DNA of 64,000 bases from Artemisia argyi (taxonomy: Eukaryota > Streptophyta > Magnoliopsida > Asterales > Asteraceae). The stretch spans positions 105,749,350 through 105,813,349 of the forward strand of contig CM060708.1 of NCBI GenBank assembly GCA_030686995.1. Direction: 5' to 3'. Shown here piece by piece: positions 22,682 through 36,426 of the stretch (its first letter is position 1; every line of letters starts with the position of its first letter). A model generated the notes under the pieces. That model had not been told where the DNA came from and ran no database searches. It saw nothing but the letters and a program-made list of their open reading frames with translations. A program made the position numbers and the translations under genes.

Positions 22682-24459
22682 ACCATTACTCATTTCATCA
22701 TAAATTTAGTTTACGGGTATTAAAATTCGCGTAACCGTATTGGTCTAGGTGCGAATTGATTTCATTATCAGTAAGGATATTGCATACGGACTAGAGATAG
22801 TCTGCATATCATCAGTTGGTCATTTACATGTTATGCCACTCTTAAGATTTTCAAATTTATATATTTAATACATTTAACGTTTTCTTTATAATTATTTATA
22901 AATAAACGTTAACACCCGGTTAATAAACACGACGAATATATCTAGATATTCCCACAATGGTCCCGACATATTTTTATATCCATTTTATCATCATAAAAGT
23001 TATTACATTCATTTACCCAGTATTTTGGAAATTCATTTTATTTATAACGTAAGTTTATAAATATTACGACGGTTTTCGTGAAAACTACACAATAATCACC
23101 CGAACACTCAATACTTGTACCCAACGTATTTTTAACATTTTTATGACTTTATTAAATCCCGGTTAACTTCGTTAATATTTATTTCTAGCAAACCCGGTAC
23201 CCGATTATAACTAATATTACACTAAACTACAACTAATAATACACTACATTTTCTAAGTGATCAAAACCGACTTTGCATCTCCTTTTCACATTGAAAACCG
23301 GCCACAAGACCACCCATAAATACCACAAGTATTATTTTAACCTTTTGCATTTAACTCTTATTACTTTCGTAATAAACCTCTAATGTTATATCAATACCAA
23401 AAACCAAAATCATAACATCACAAGTTCAAGATCTAAAAAGTTTTCATCCTCCCCTTTCTCTTCTCCAAACCCACGACCCAACTTCAATCCATAACCAAAA
23501 TCTATTATTTTTTCATGTACAAAGCTACAAAGTTGTTCATTTCATATTTCTAATCAAGAATCTTACAACAAAAACACAAGTAACACAAGGTTTCTCATCA
23601 TCTAATCACCCATTATTTCAAAGTGAGTTATCAACTTTATTTTCATGATTTCATCTAATTAACACTTGTATCTTATGGTTTTCATGTTTAATTTCATGTA
23701 CAAGTTAGCTATACCACATTATTTTTGTTAACTTTTTGAACATACAAACCCTAGATTTTGATTTAGGTGTTCCTTTGTTAAATTAACATGATTACTAGTG
23801 ATTAGGAACCCATGACACCCTAATAAGGTGTATGGTAGGATTAGTATAGCTTTGTGGTGTTTGCAAGAGATTTGGTTGAAGTAGAAACTAGTTTTGAACA
23901 TGAAAAATGGATTAGTAACAAGTATATAAACCTACTGTCCCATTTTTGTAAATCCAGGAAAATCAGTAAACATAAAGTAAACTTTGGCAAAATTTTTAGA
24001 AAATACGTTCAAAAACAAATCCGTCGGCGAAAGAACGGATTAAAAAGAGTTTATAACGAAGAAGTTATGATTTTTGCAAGTTTATTGACGAAAAGTATAT
24101 TTTCTGAAAATACATGCTGTTGGACGTTTTTCGTCGGACAAAAAGAGACTTTAGACGTAACCCGGAGGAGCCAATCTTTCCAAAATATATTACTACATAC
24201 TAAGACGTAACCGTGGATATAAAGAACAAGTAAAACGGACTTATAACGACAAAGATATTCACGTTTCAATATCGGCAAAACTTATATTATTTTGACAGCT
24301 TTTGAAAATTATAACACTAAAACTATGTAGTAACTCTAGATTTCTAGAAATAATACCGAGTACCCAAATTCATAACTAATGATGTATTAGTGAACACAAG
24401 TATATTTTTATTACTACAAGTCGTTATTTCATGGATTTCAACACTAACATTGATACATA

Positions 24460-24461
<2 letters not shown>

Positions 24462-24516
<55 letters not shown>
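24462..24516. repeat. (AT)n microsatellite in element B 5' LTR
   Basis: An uninterrupted AT run of about 55 bp. The matching site in the 3' LTR (41670-41732) is about 63 bp. Confidence 0.95.
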
Positions 24517-24520
<4 letters not shown>

Positions 24521-25524
24521 TCAACTAGTTTTATTTTTCTAGTTGCCTTATTTTCCTAAGCCTTAGAAAATGTATATTTTTGATAACAAGTATTTTTCAA
24601 AGAGTAGAGTGGTATAGGAAACATGTGCATGGACATTCATAACATCATTTCATGATCTAAAGTAGATCGTTCATCATTCATATTAGGTTGTGGCTAGTGT
24701 GCGCGCCTTGTTTTTCAGCTCATTACATGTTCATGGTACCATCATATCAGGTGAGTTTTCATAGTCCCGTTTTCAATTCAATATTTTGATTTCAAATCCC
24801 ACGGGGGAATACATTGCATCAACCATTTTAGTACGAGCCCAAGTACCAAAACATTTGTACATTGCTTAAGTCGCCTTACCAACCTATTAAAGTCCCCTAT
24901 TATTATCATGGACCGTTAATTTGCCGGTAAGCGAGAGTGAGTGGATAGATCTATCGAGGGTGACGCCTCCATCCGTGGTAGTTATTACCAACAGTAAGCG
25001 GATGCATTTCATTTTGACATTTTGGGAGTGTTCTGGTAAAACATTCGGGAGGGGCATATAATTTCATCAGTCATAGCTTCGGGGTCATGAGCTTAAGGTC
25101 TATTGTACTATTTTACTTGATTTTTATCTTGCACTTTTACTTGTGGTGGCCGTACAGCATTACATTTTATAAACCTATGGAATTCACCAACATTCGTGTT
25201 GACATTTTAGCAATGTATTTCAGGTTATTAAAGTAGCTCATGTGACATGCATTTGGACCTTCATGGAGTCGCGGAGTCGACGCGTCTCATTTTTAATTCA
25301 TGCACTTATGTAAACGTTTGATCTAGTATGACTTGTTTTTCATAAACTTGCAACACTTTTTGGGGACCTTATATTGTAAACTCTAGATTATTTCAATGAT
25401 CAAACGAAGTATTTTCCAAACGACACTTTAGGTCGTTCAATGTAACCGTAACTATGATGCTATGACAGACACCCCCAGGTATTCCATTCCGCTGCACGTC
25501 AGGTAAATTGGGGGTGTGATAGAT

Positions 25525-25536
25525 TGGCATCAGAGC
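25525..25536 (+). promoter_or_regulatory. Element B primer binding site
   Basis: TGGCATCAGAGC, the same one-base variant of the tRNA-Met site as in D. Confidence 0.86.
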
Positions 25537-25719
25537 TAAGGTTATAGCGAACTAGGATGTATCTTGGACCCTAGACTATAACCGCATCATCATAGCATCT
25601 CATCATTTCATCATAAGTGCATAATCATGATACATGTTGTTTCATGCATACCTTGTGAGAGTTATTTATACTTATATTTGTATATGTATATCATTTTATT
25701 GACCTGGTTCACAAGTGAC

Positions 25720-26172
25720 ATGTCTTCAGATACTCACCCTGACATCCTTTTATCGGATTCCGACATTGAAGATGCCTTGTCATCTTCCACTACCATTATA
25801 TCACCAATTGCACTTACACCACCATTAGCACCATTGATTTGTCATAGGAACAGGGTTTTCCTATCATTCAGCCTATACATAGAATGCCTTTTGGTAGAGT
25901 ATTCAGACTTAATCCTAATGGAATTATTAGGATGTTTATTGCAAGGAAGATAGTGTGTGTTCTTTCCTTCACTAGTAGAGCACTCACTATTCAGGTACTA
26001 CCACCACCATCAGTTACTTATTACACTATTGGTCGTCCCATAGTGCGTACTTCAGTTTTACCTCTTAGATGTAGCGAGGTAGCACGAAAGAGGGTAGTAT
26101 TCCATTCACTAGTACCACCAATGTCATTTTCCTTTTCCATTCCCACTTGCCATGAACTAGATGACATCTAGT
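25720..26172 (+). pseudogene. Possible gag amino-terminal region, element B
   Basis: Two overlapping frames encode a Ser/Asp-rich start (MSSDTHPDILLSDSDIED) followed by a Pro/Thr-rich part and a stretch with arginine-rich words. The length and position, about 195 bp after the primer site, fit the variable amino-terminal region seen in gags of this group. A frameshift near 25880 and a stop at 26170 break it. About 460 bp without a clear frame separate it from the capsid frame. Similarity to a known domain could not be judged. Confidence 0.35.
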
Positions 26173-26631
26173 AGATAATACCAATATCACGGACTCAACA
26201 GGAACTTCCGCAAATTCTTCAGGAAGGGTTCAGAACCTACATTATCTAAGATTTGATAGATGCCCAACTTCAGACACCACTTCAGGACTATCTCGACCTT
26301 ATGATGCCACAAACCTGATTTCACCTAGAGGGACACCAGGAAGTCTCTAGACCAGACTTATATCCTCAATAGCTTTTACTATTATCCTAGCCACAGAAAG
26401 TGTGGGACATAGTCTAAAGAACTTGTTGTCTTTTGATTGTTGTACAAACAAATATATCAAGTGTGACTCTACTATGTAAGAAATGGTTGTGCTATTTGTG
26501 ATACCGGTTCACGTAGACCGAAATTTTCATGTATTATATTCATGTGTTATGAATATGATGACTTTGATTTACTATATCCTCATGGTCTCCTATGATTTGA
26601 TGAAGATAGATTTAAGCAAACCACTCCAAGC

Positions 26632-27600
26632 ATGACGCAAGCTGCTGTTGGACAAGTCATTGCCAAGAACATAGCCACTGCCCTCACTAAGGAACTTACT
26701 CACGTGGAATTTATGGGGTACAATCCTCCCTCATTTAGCGGAACTAGAGACACAAAGGAATTTCTCAAATGGTTCGAAGAAATAGAAACAATATTTCAAT
26801 GTGGCGACTGTCATAAGGAAGACAAGGTTAAGTTCGCCACATGCACTTTTCAGGATCATGCCCAGGAATGGTGGACCAAACATATTAAGATGGTAGGAGT
26901 TGATGCTACTTACTCACACTCTTGGGAGAAACTAAGAAAGATGATGAGTATAACAATTGGTGTAGGAAGTGAATTACGAGCAAAGGAACAGGAAACACTA
27001 AACTTTACCATTGTAGGAAATGATGTTGACGAGTACACTACTCATTTTTATGAATTAACACGATTAGGTTCTGAAATGGATGAACCGGAAAACAAGAAAC
27101 TTGAAAGGTACATCGGGGGACTCTCCCATGAAATTCGTATGTTGGTCATCGCATGGGAACCCGATACCATGTCTGAAGCTATCAAAATGGCGATCGAGGC
27201 AAAGGAACTCATAGTTCACGCCGAGACATCAGGAAACAATAGTGACAATAAAAGGAAGTGGAACAACAATCTAGGTTGCAATACTGCTCAACAATCACCC
27301 AAAGGACAAGAAGTGAATAGAGCCTTTGCTGCAGAACCGCACACAAAGAGAAGGTATACTGGAAAGTTACCTTACTGCAACCTGTGTAATCAACATCACC
27401 GAGATCATTGCCGTAAACCATGTGGAGTGTGCAAGAAGCAGGGTCATCGGACTAAGAATTGTAGGAAACTCACAAATCATAAGATCCCAGGGAGTTGCTT
27501 CAAATGTGGAAACTTAGGGCATTTCAAGAATGACTGCCCGGAGCTAAGGAACAAGGAAAATCAGGAACTTGGAATCAAGACTGAATCGCTCGAGGAATAG
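26632..27600 (+). CDS. gag: Gag polyprotein (capsid and zinc knuckles) of element B
   Basis: A 322-codon frame. The capsid-type region (residues about 30-190) has NPPSFSGTRDTKEFLKWFEE, VKFATCTFQDHAQEWW and the IGGLSHEIR block characteristic of plant Ty3/gypsy gag. Three cysteine-histidine knuckles follow: about 249-260 (CNLCNQHHRDHC), 264-277 (CGVCKKQGHRTKNC) and 289-302 (CFKCGNLGHFKNDC). The last two fit CX2CX4HX4C exactly. Gag packages element RNA in virus-like particles. The true start may lie upstream, because related gags have a longer amino end. Protease does not follow. The frame is open, but an earlier frameshift probably makes it inactive. Confidence 0.82.
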   Translation: MTQAAVGQVIAKNIATALTKELTHVEFMGYNPPSFSGTRDTKEFLKWFEEIETIFQCGDCHKEDKVKFATCTFQDHAQEWWTKHIKMVGVDATYSHSWEKLRKMMSITIGVGSELRAKEQETLNFTIVGNDVDEYTTHFYELTRLGSEMDEPENKKLERYIGGLSHEIRMLVIAWEPDTMSEAIKMAIEAKELIVHAETSGNNSDNKRKWNNNLGCNTAQQSPKGQEVNRAFAAEPHTKRRYTGKLPYCNLCNQHHRDHCRKPCGVCKKQGHRTKNCRKLTNHKIPGSCFKCGNLGHFKNDCPELRNKENQELGIKTESLEE

Positions 27601-29800
27601 CGTGAGCTGTTGAAAGAGAAGCGTCAGATATTAGCAACATCAAGGATAACAACAATGCTTCAGCAGGAGGAGTTTTGTTTCAATATATAAACCGTAGTTC
27701 GAGCCCTTTAGGGTTGTATCTTTCCTTTTGTACTTACCGTTGGTACGATGACATAACCTAGTTGTATTAAGCACTTTTCTATCCAATGTAGTATCTATCC
27801 TTTGTTACCTAGGTGATAATCATAACCTTCGTTTACTCCATTTTATATCCCAATTGCTCAGACTCCAATCGTTTCGCAACATTTTAGCATTGTATCATCA
27901 GGGATTAGGTTGATTTCGTTTTTGACGAATTAGTAGACTATTACCATTCGACAAGATTCACCCACGTATCCAATACAACATTCAAGCTATTTTACTATCA
28001 TATGGGGAAATTGTTTTACAGAAAAAAAAAAATTTCTGAAGTAAGCTATTTTATTACCATCCTATAAATTGATTTTTTTGTCATTACACCAAGTATTTAC
28101 TATTATTACGTGATGCAATTTTCATGTTATTTGAAAGAAAACATCAGGATACCATTTTTAACAACAATGCGTTGAACACCATCTAAAACTTTTGAGAAAA
28201 GTTATGATATTTTGACAAAATCTAACATCGCATCATTAGTCCTCAATTGTACATAGCCTGATCACCTATGTAAAATTCAGGAAGGATTATGCCATGAAGG
28301 AAATAATTACCTTTTCAAAGGATTGTTGATAACAATCTTCATTTAAAAGTTTTGTAAACAAAGGAACCTTTCCATAAACATCCCTTTTGCCGAACTATCC
28401 CTGGATACTTACCCCACCAGTCACTCACTTAGCCATTAAGTTAGATTTTCCCGTTGACTTCCCTAGGAGAGACTTTCCATATCAATTACATGCAGGATTC
28501 CTCTATACAATAGAAGCAATGAAAGGATTACAGAACTACTAACCAGAACTAGAAGTATATAGTGAGAGAATTCATAACTCAACAACAAATTCTAAGATAC
28601 TGCGAGACCATCCGAATCATCATCTCTGACTTAGTTGTCAAATTATATCATTTAAAGGTACTAGCTAGACTGAGCTACAGGATTGAACTCAATATAAATG
28701 TCCGCAGGACAACACAATAGAAATAAACCAAGCTTCTAATTGAGACTGTAGAGCATTTCATTTAAACATGGCCTCATCCATACATTAACTTTCTTGCAGT
28801 AAGTTTTCACAAAAGACAATTGTTTGAAACAAGAATATCGATGTAGATTCCTCTAAGGCATTATGTCTCTAGAAATTTCCGATAACCTCACCTTCATACC
28901 AAGCAAGAGATCAAACCAGAACATATCTCCTTATCTACATGGGAAAACAGAATAGACATTCATCGATACAACATCAAGTGATACCTTCGTCTTGCCAATT
29001 ACAACTATAAAATATTTCATGACTTAAGTTAGTCTAAATACCAATGCTTGTAGTTATACCTGATAACCACCAATAGGCATTATCCAACCTCAGGAACTAA
29101 ATGTTAGACATCTATGCATGTAAGCGAACATTTCCTATTCTACCATTTTATCCTTGTTAGTGTTTTCACTTTTAAATAAAGTTGATGCGTTTACATAAAT
29201 CACATACCATGTGGAAAAATGATTTCTGAAATTCCTATTCTGAACAAGTACGATCCTTTTTGGTCAATCTTTAGCAACACTATTGTACAATGAGAAATAT
29301 ACATAGACATCAAACTTTGGTAAGCAGTCTTAATCACAACATGTTTGAAAACATTTTTCTATTTCATAACTACTGAAATTTTGAATCATCAGGAAAAATA
29401 TTACTTAGTAAATCATTTGCTCCATTTTCTAAATTCGTTTATTCAGAAAAAGATTTCAACCAAAACTCACAATCGCGAGACAAATTTCCAGAACCAACTT
29501 CCCTACAACATCGCTTATGCATTTAGGATTTGTGACTTGACAATAAAGAATATTTGGAATATGTGATGAAGGAATTAGGAAGGACATCACAAATTAATCA
29601 CGAACTTCAGTAGTGGAGACCAAACCCACTAGACAAAGAAAGACATATGTCTTATCATCCGTTGGAATGAAACATAAGGAATCAAATTGTTACCTATATT
29701 CTATCCCTTTCAGTTAACGCCAAGTTCGAAGGACCGAACGTTGTGGAATTAGTCACAAAGGTTTATTGTAACCATTTCAGTTATTCCTGTTAAGGAAACC
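27601..29800 (+). other. Element B middle, no recognisable pol
   Basis: About 2.2 kb where protease, RT and RNase H would be expected. The first 130 bp resemble the sequence after the gag of A. Around 28460-28700 it matches part of D's interior. An A run lies at 28022-28031 (AAAAAAAAAA). I saw no catalytic motif and only accidental frames (such as 29345-29566). Confidence 0.5.
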
Positions 29801-30822
29801 GATTCACCGTGGACTTCAAGCAATCATTTCAGAATTTCTTTCAGAAACCCATTTAGATGTGAACATCACCTATCATCCTCAGACCGATGGTCAAGGCGAG
29901 AGAACAATTCAAACATAGGAAAGTATGCTCAGAGCATGAGTGATTGACCCTAGAAATGGTTGGACTAATCACTTAACATAAATCAAATTCATCTACAACA
30001 ATAGTTATCACACCAACAACGAGAAACTGGCAGAAGTTAGGTTGGTACATAACACACATCATTTGGATTAGGTATCCTGAACAACAAACCATCCAGATTC
30101 AAGTGGGAGAACAAATTAAGTTAAAAGCATTGCCTTGGATTGGCATGATACAAATTGGATAACAAGAGAGGTTGAACCTTTAGTATATTGGACCATTTAA
30201 GATTCATTTTAGAATCGACCAACTAGCATACAAACTTGAGTTCTGGCAGAATTCAGCAGTATATATTATCAGTATCACATTTAAAACATTAAGAAGCGCA
30301 TACCATCTATTGTTGGGCCAAACTCAGAAAAAGCTCAACTCACTAGTCCAGTAGGCATTCATGAAATAACCAGAAATTTCCTACAAGTCAAGAATCAGTT
30401 ACAAGTTGAATAAGTTATAAACCATTAAAACTTCAAGTTGGTAGGCAGAGTTATGCAGAAAGTTCTGCCTAGGAAAGGCATGATATCATTCAGAAAACTT
30501 GGAAAGTTAAACCCGATATACACTGGACCATGTAATATTTCAGACAGAGTAGGCCTAGTGACCGTCAGACTTGAGCCTTGATAGAGAACAACAGGATTAC
30601 ACAACCATGTATTATCATCTTTTCAGATTAGTCACTCATAATCCCATTTGGAAAGGAATCCAACCCAAAGTCAAACATAAACCTTGCAGGAGAACAAGTA
30701 GAAATCATGGACAGTTAGGTCGAACAGCTGAAACAGAGTCGAATTCCTATCGTGAGAGTTCGCTGGAATTCTCGAATATCATCACCTTTTCACCAATATG
30801 TTTTCAGAAACCAACATAAACT
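29801..30822 (+). pseudogene. Element B integrase remnant (chromovirus-type)
   Basis: Broken frames show the end of the integrase core (ITYHPQTDGQGERTIQT), then a YNNSYHT-like block. A tail follows with PVGIHEITRNFLQVKNQLQ and RKLGKLNPIYTGPCNISDRV. This order matches the integrase carboxyl region of plant chromoviruses of the Tekay/Del kind. Multiple stops and frame changes are present. The amino-terminal zinc domain and first catalytic aspartates were not seen. The frame at 30571-30819 lies in the chromodomain-like end but reads differently. Confidence 0.65.
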
Positions 30823-30858
30823 GAACTTCGGGACGAAGTTCCTTTTAGAGGGGAAGAC
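30823..30858 (+). promoter_or_regulatory. Element B hairpin and polypurine tract
   Basis: The perfect inverted repeat GAACTTCG-GGA-CGAAGTTC (30823-30841) is followed by TTTTAGAGGGGAAGAC, which abuts the 3' LTR. Confidence 0.78.
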
Positions 30859-32517
30859 TGTCACAACTCACCATTTCAGGTCATTTCCCAAACTTTAGGA
30901 AAACACTATTCATCAAAACACTATTCATTGTTTTACTATTCATCATTTTCGATGTCAATTTGATATTTTGAGAAACATTTGAGAATTTTACTATTCACTA
31001 AACACTATTCATTGCCGGAAAAGTTTTCACTATTCACTTGCATTACTCATTTCATCGTAAATTTAGTTTACGGGTATTAAAATTCGCGTAACCGTATTGG
31101 TCTAGGTGCGAATTCATTTCATTATCAGTAAGGACATTGCATACGGACTAGAGACAGTCTGCATATCATCAGTGGGTCATTTACATGTTATACCACTCTT
31201 AGGATTTTTAAATTTATATATTTAATACATTTAACGTTTTCTTTATAATTATTTATAAATAAACGTTAACACCCGGTTAATAAACACGACGAATATATCT
31301 AGATATTCCCACAATGGTCCCGACATATTTTTATATCCATTTTATCATCATAAAAGTTATTACATTCATTTACCTAGTATTTTGGGAATTCATTTTATTT
31401 ATAACGTAAGTTTATAAATATTACGACGGTTTTCGTGAAAACTACACAATAATCACCCGAACACTCAATACTTGTACCCAACGTATTTTTAACATTTTTA
31501 GGACTTTATTAAGTCCCGGTTAACTTTGTTAATATTTATTTCTAGCAAACCCGGTACCCGATTATAACTAATATTACACTAAACTACAACTAATAATACA
31601 CTACATTTTCTAAGTGATCAAAACCGACTTTGCATCTCCTTTTCACATTGAAAACCGGCCACAAGACCACCCCTAAATACCACAAGTATTATTTTAACCT
31701 TATGCATTTAACTCTTATTACTTTAGTAATAAACCTCTAATGTTATATCAATACCAAAAACCAAAATCATAACATCACAAATTCAAGATCTAAAAAGTTT
31801 TCATCCTCCCCTTTCTCTTCTCCAAACCCACGACCCAACTTCAATCCATAACCAAAATCCATTATTTTTCCAAGTACAAAGCTACAAAGTTGGTCATTTC
31901 ATCATTCTAATCAAGAATCTTACAACAAAAACACAAGTAACACAAGGTTTCTCATCATCTAATCACCCATTATTTCAAAGTGAGTTATCAACTTTATTTT
32001 CATGATTTCATCTAATTAACACTTGTATCTTATGGTTTTCATGTTTAATTTCATGTACAAGTTAGCTATACCACATTATTTTTGTTAACTTTTTGAACAT
32101 ACAAACCCTAGATTTTGATTTAGGTGTTCCTTTGTTAAATTAACATGATTACTAGTGATTAGAAACCCATGACACCCTAAGAAGGTGTATGGTAGGATTA
32201 GTATACCTTTGTCGTGTTTGCAAGAGATTTCATTGAAGTAGAAACTAGTTTTGAACATGAAAAATGGATTTGTAACAAGTATATAAACCTACTGTCCCAT
32301 TTTTGTAAATCCAGGAAAATCAGTAAACATAAAGTAAACTTTGGAAAAACGTTTAGAAAATAATTTCAAAAATGAATCCGTAGGCGAAAGAACGGATTAA
32401 AAAGAGTTTATAACGAAGAAGTTATGATTTTTGCAAGTTTATTGACGAAAAGTATATTTTCTGAAAATACATGCTGTTGGACATTTTTCGTCGGACAAAA
32501 AGAGACTTTAGACGTAA
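30859..32517 (+). repeat. Element B 3' LTR, left part
   Basis: Matches 22503-24142 and is interrupted by element A after GACGTAA. Confidence 0.9.
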
Positions 32518-35507
32518 TGTCACAACTCGTAATTTCATGTCCTGTTTCAAACGTCGAAATTCCAATTTTTATCTCGGAAAGTTACTATTCACTTTTACTA
32601 TTCACAAAACACTATTCATGTCCGAAATTTTTATTTCATATTCTCATAAGTTAAACTATTTTAACGGTAATCCGAGAGTTTGGCGCTCGTCGGATCATTT
32701 CTGCAAAAATCACGAAGCCGTGTCCGAGATTTACATTCAGGTTTAAACGTCCTTCCGGCATCCCGATATGTCTATAAATCATGATAAACAATAAAAATAT
32801 GATTTTCTTTCATTTTACGACAATTCTAAAAGTTTTGGAATTTTACGTTTTCCAGTTCAGCGTTTTACGCGAATTACGCGTTTTTAACCCGCGTTTCCAG
32901 TTTTAACAGCGTTTAAGCAACCCGATGGAACTTACCATTCATTTTATATTTCATCATGGAGTATTTTGACAAGTTTAGTCATTCTTTCAAGTTTCATATT
33001 TTTACGACACCCGAATTTACGTTTCGCGGTTTAAAACTTTACGTTTAGCGATTAACGGAACCAAAACCGACTCCGTGAACCAGATAACACCAAGCTTCCT
33101 ACATACTCATCAACCATGTGCAGCCCCCCCTCAAAATATCTAGTCAACTTGACCAAGTATTTACTAAAATGCCATTGATTTAGATTTTTTTATACATAAA
33201 CACCTTTTTACACATATATACTTAGATCAAAAATCAAAAACTCATTTTTCTTCACCTCTTTCTCTAAACCCACGACCCAATATCAATATACATGATCAAG
33301 TGATCATTTTTCAAAGTACAAAGCATCAAAGTTGTTCATTTCATCATCCTAATCAAGAATCATACCACAAAAACACAAGAAACACAAGGTTTTGCCTCAT
33401 CTAATCATCTAATATTTCAAAGTGAGTTATCAACTTTATTTTCATGATTTCATCTAATTAACACATGTATCTTATAGTATTCATGCTTAATTTCATGCAC
33501 AAACTAGTTATACCACTTTATTTTTGTATACTTTTTGAACATACAAACCCTAGATTTTGATTTAGGTGTTCCTTTGTTAAATTAACTTGATTACTAGTCA
33601 TTAGGAACCCATGGCACCCTAAGAAGGTGTATGGTAAGATTAGTATAGTTTTGTGAAGTTTGCAAGAGATTTGGTTGAAGTAGAAACTAGTTTTGAACCT
33701 TGGAAATGGATTTGTAACAAGTTTATAAACATGCTGTCCCATTTTGGTAAAATCTGGAAAATCAGTAAACATAAAGTAAACTTTGGCAAAATTTTTAGAA
33801 AATACTTTCAAAAACGAATCCGTAGGCGAAAGAACGGATTAAAAAGAGTTTATAACGAAGAAGTTATGATTTTTGCAAATTTATTGACGAAAAGTATTTT
33901 CCGGAAAAATACATGCTGTTGGACGTTTTTCGTCGGTCAAAAAGAGAGTTTAGACGTAACCCGGAGGGGTCAAGCTTTCCAAAATATATTACTACATGTT
34001 AAGACGTAACCGTGGATATAAAGAACAAGTAAAACGGGCTTATAACGACAAAGATATTCACGTTTCAATATCGGCAAAAATCCTCTATAATTGGCAGCTT
34101 TTAGAAATAATAATAACACTACGTACTAAATTCTAGATTTTCTAGAAATATTAACCAAGTACCTAAATTCATAACTAATGACGTATTAGTGAACACAAGT
34201 ATATTTTCATCACCACAAGGCGTTATTTCAAGGATTTCAAACCGAGGATTTCAACACAAACATTGGTACATACGATATATATATATATATAAGTATATAT
34301 ATTTCAACTAGTTTATTTTTCTAATAGCCATATTTTTCCTAAGTCTTGGAATATATACTTTTGATAACAACAAGTGTTTTTTCAAAGAGTAGAGTGGTAT
34401 AGGAAAACATGTGCATGGACATTTTCAACATCATTTCATGATCTAAATTAGATCGTTCATATCATTCATATTAGGTTGCGGTTAGAGATCGAACCTCATT
34501 TCTGTGTATCCACTTTTGTCATCATAGCTATCGCACCAGGTGAGTCATAGCCCCTACTCTTTTAATTGTTTTGTAAACTCTTTGGGGGAGATACATGCTC
34601 AATTACATGATTTCAACTTTATGCTCGTTTTACTTAAACGCATTACTTGCTTTACATGGTTGATTACTCAAACATTTTCAGCTTTACCTACATATATGTT
34701 TGATCACCTGCATTTCATTGGTATGTTTGATTACCTGTATTTCATGTGACTGTTTCCTAAACATTATTACTTGTTTATATGACCTCATTGTCATCCTTGT
34801 TTATCTGGCGACATTGTCAGTATTGTTTACATGACCTCATTGTCATTACTGTTTACCTGGCGACATTGTCAGACTCATTTACATAACCTCATTGTCAAAG
34901 TTGTTTATCTGGCGACATTGTCAGGATTATCATCATTGTTTATCTGGCGACATTGTCAGCATTGTTTATATAACCTCATTGGACTGAATTATTTATATAG
35001 CTGTTTGCTATATTTATCATGGAATTTGGATACAAGTATTACATTTGTTCACGTATACATATTACATTTGGCAGTGGGTCGTAAACACACAGGTTACAAG
35101 TCTCTTATAGCGGGGCTTGTAACTGAGTGGATTTACGATGCCTTTGCTGGGACAACTTCATCCATATGCATTACATTCTTTTCCACAAGACTCTATGAAC
35201 TCACCAACCTCGTGTTGACACTTTAGCATGTATTTTCAGGTATTTAGCAATGGCACGCTACAAGAGGTTTTGGCAGGGCATGGCATGGCCATAGAAGACT
35301 CTGATTATTCATTTCGGGACCGTTTTAAACTATTTTAAGGGCCTACTTCCGCATTATTTTTAACAATGTAGATTCAACATTTTGGTTAAATAATTTTATT
35401 CTAAATGATTGAAGTGAAAACCTTTTTGTACTTGTGTTGTGATATCAATTGAGTTACACCCCAGCTACATGTATGCTTCCGCTGGACCCGATTTTGGGGG
35501 TGTGACA
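32518..35507 (+). repeat. Element A 5' LTR
   Basis: A 2,990-bp LTR. Its first part differs from B and D, while its last part (from about 34400) matches D and not B. It holds ACTATTCA copies at 32583-32620, a TA run near 34276 and a 52-bp tandem repeat. Four bases near its end differ from the 3' copy (35109, 35273, 35289, 35315). Confidence 0.93.
34779..34984 (+). repeat. 52-bp tandem repeat in element A 5' LTR
   Basis: Units combine GACCTCATTGTCAT with TTTATCTGGCGACATTGTC. Two exact-length 52-bp units start at 34779 and 34831, followed by shorter variants to about 34984. Repeated at 40621-40826. Confidence 0.85.
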
Positions 35508-35510
35508 GAT

Positions 35511-35522
35511 TGGTATCAGAGC
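35511..35522 (+). promoter_or_regulatory. Element A primer binding site
   Basis: TGGTATCAGAGC matches the initiator tRNA-Met complement exactly, 3 bp after the LTR. Confidence 0.9.
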
Positions 35523-36426
35523 TTTGGCTATAGCGAACTAAGTGTTTTTAAAACCTAGACTATAGCTACTTTCATGAAAACTTAACCCTATGACCGTCAC
35601 GTGCCTGCCTGCCAAGCTGAAGCCTCATTTGTAGTTAGTTGCTGACATAGGTGATGAGATTTATGTCTCATTATCTGATATAATATATTCATTTATTATA
35701 GGTGATTACTATAATTGTCTTTCATATAAGCATGTTCACGTATCATATATATCACCGCATTATGTTTTTCCTTGCATAGTTTCATCATTTGACCTTAAGT
35801 TTGGTCACCTGCCTTAGTCTTTCAGAACGTCTTGGTATTTGTGAAGGACATAGTCTTAGTATAACTGAGCTGAGTATTTCAAAATTCATGGAACCTCGGT
35901 GGAATATAGACTAGTCATCTATATTCAACCCGGGATAGTGGGACATAGGCTGACTACCTATGTCTGACTCAGAAATGAATTTTGCAACACTGAGAATGGT
36001 TATAATAAAATTCTGTCTGGATTGAATCCTTTACTCATTTTCTAAATGTTTCATGCATGTGTGTATACCCTCGTTGTCAGAACATTCATACTTTTTATCA
36101 CTTCGTGGATCACCGATTGGAAGCACGTCAATTGATCATTTCATCTCATGAACATTCACGTCTATGCATTATACACTTACATCACGGTATTTTTCTTTTA
36201 TCACAATATCATTTTGTCGCAGTTGTCACAGTCTCTTCCCTTCTCACCATCACTATCATTTCCTTTCCCCATCCCCATATATATATAAGGAATTAGCTAA
36301 CACTCTATGGATTCCGATGTCACTTATCACTCACTACTCCCAATATTGATAATTGGATATTATCAATGACCTCCCTAGGAAACGACTTATTTATGTTTCA
36401 CCCTTCTTTTCTTGTTTTGAAGAGCT
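35523..36426 (+). other. Element A untranslated leader
   Basis: A 0.9-kb leader between primer site and gag. It is homologous to 8641-9499 of D on the other strand. It contains a palindromic-looking pair, TATAGACTAGTCATCTATA near 35904. Upstream ATGs in short frames are probably not genes. Confidence 0.7.

Larger units (their letters stand above)
22503..25521 (+). repeat. Element B 5' LTR
   Basis: A 3,019-bp LTR starting TGTCACAACTCACC. It holds an ACTATTCA cluster in U3, a 55-bp TA run and a recurring 118-codon frame (23854-24210) judged non-coding. Its first part matches D and its last part does not. Confidence 0.9.

Noticed and set aside
23854..24210. Recurring 98-118 codon frame (also 5969-6265, 11168-11464, 33653-34009, 39491-39847) with a basic RKYFQKRIRRRKNGLKR stretch
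   Set aside because: It lies inside the LTRs of A, B and D. Differences between families change amino acids freely, part of it is disrupted in the B 3' LTR, and no known domain is visible. Conserved LTR DNA is the simpler explanation.
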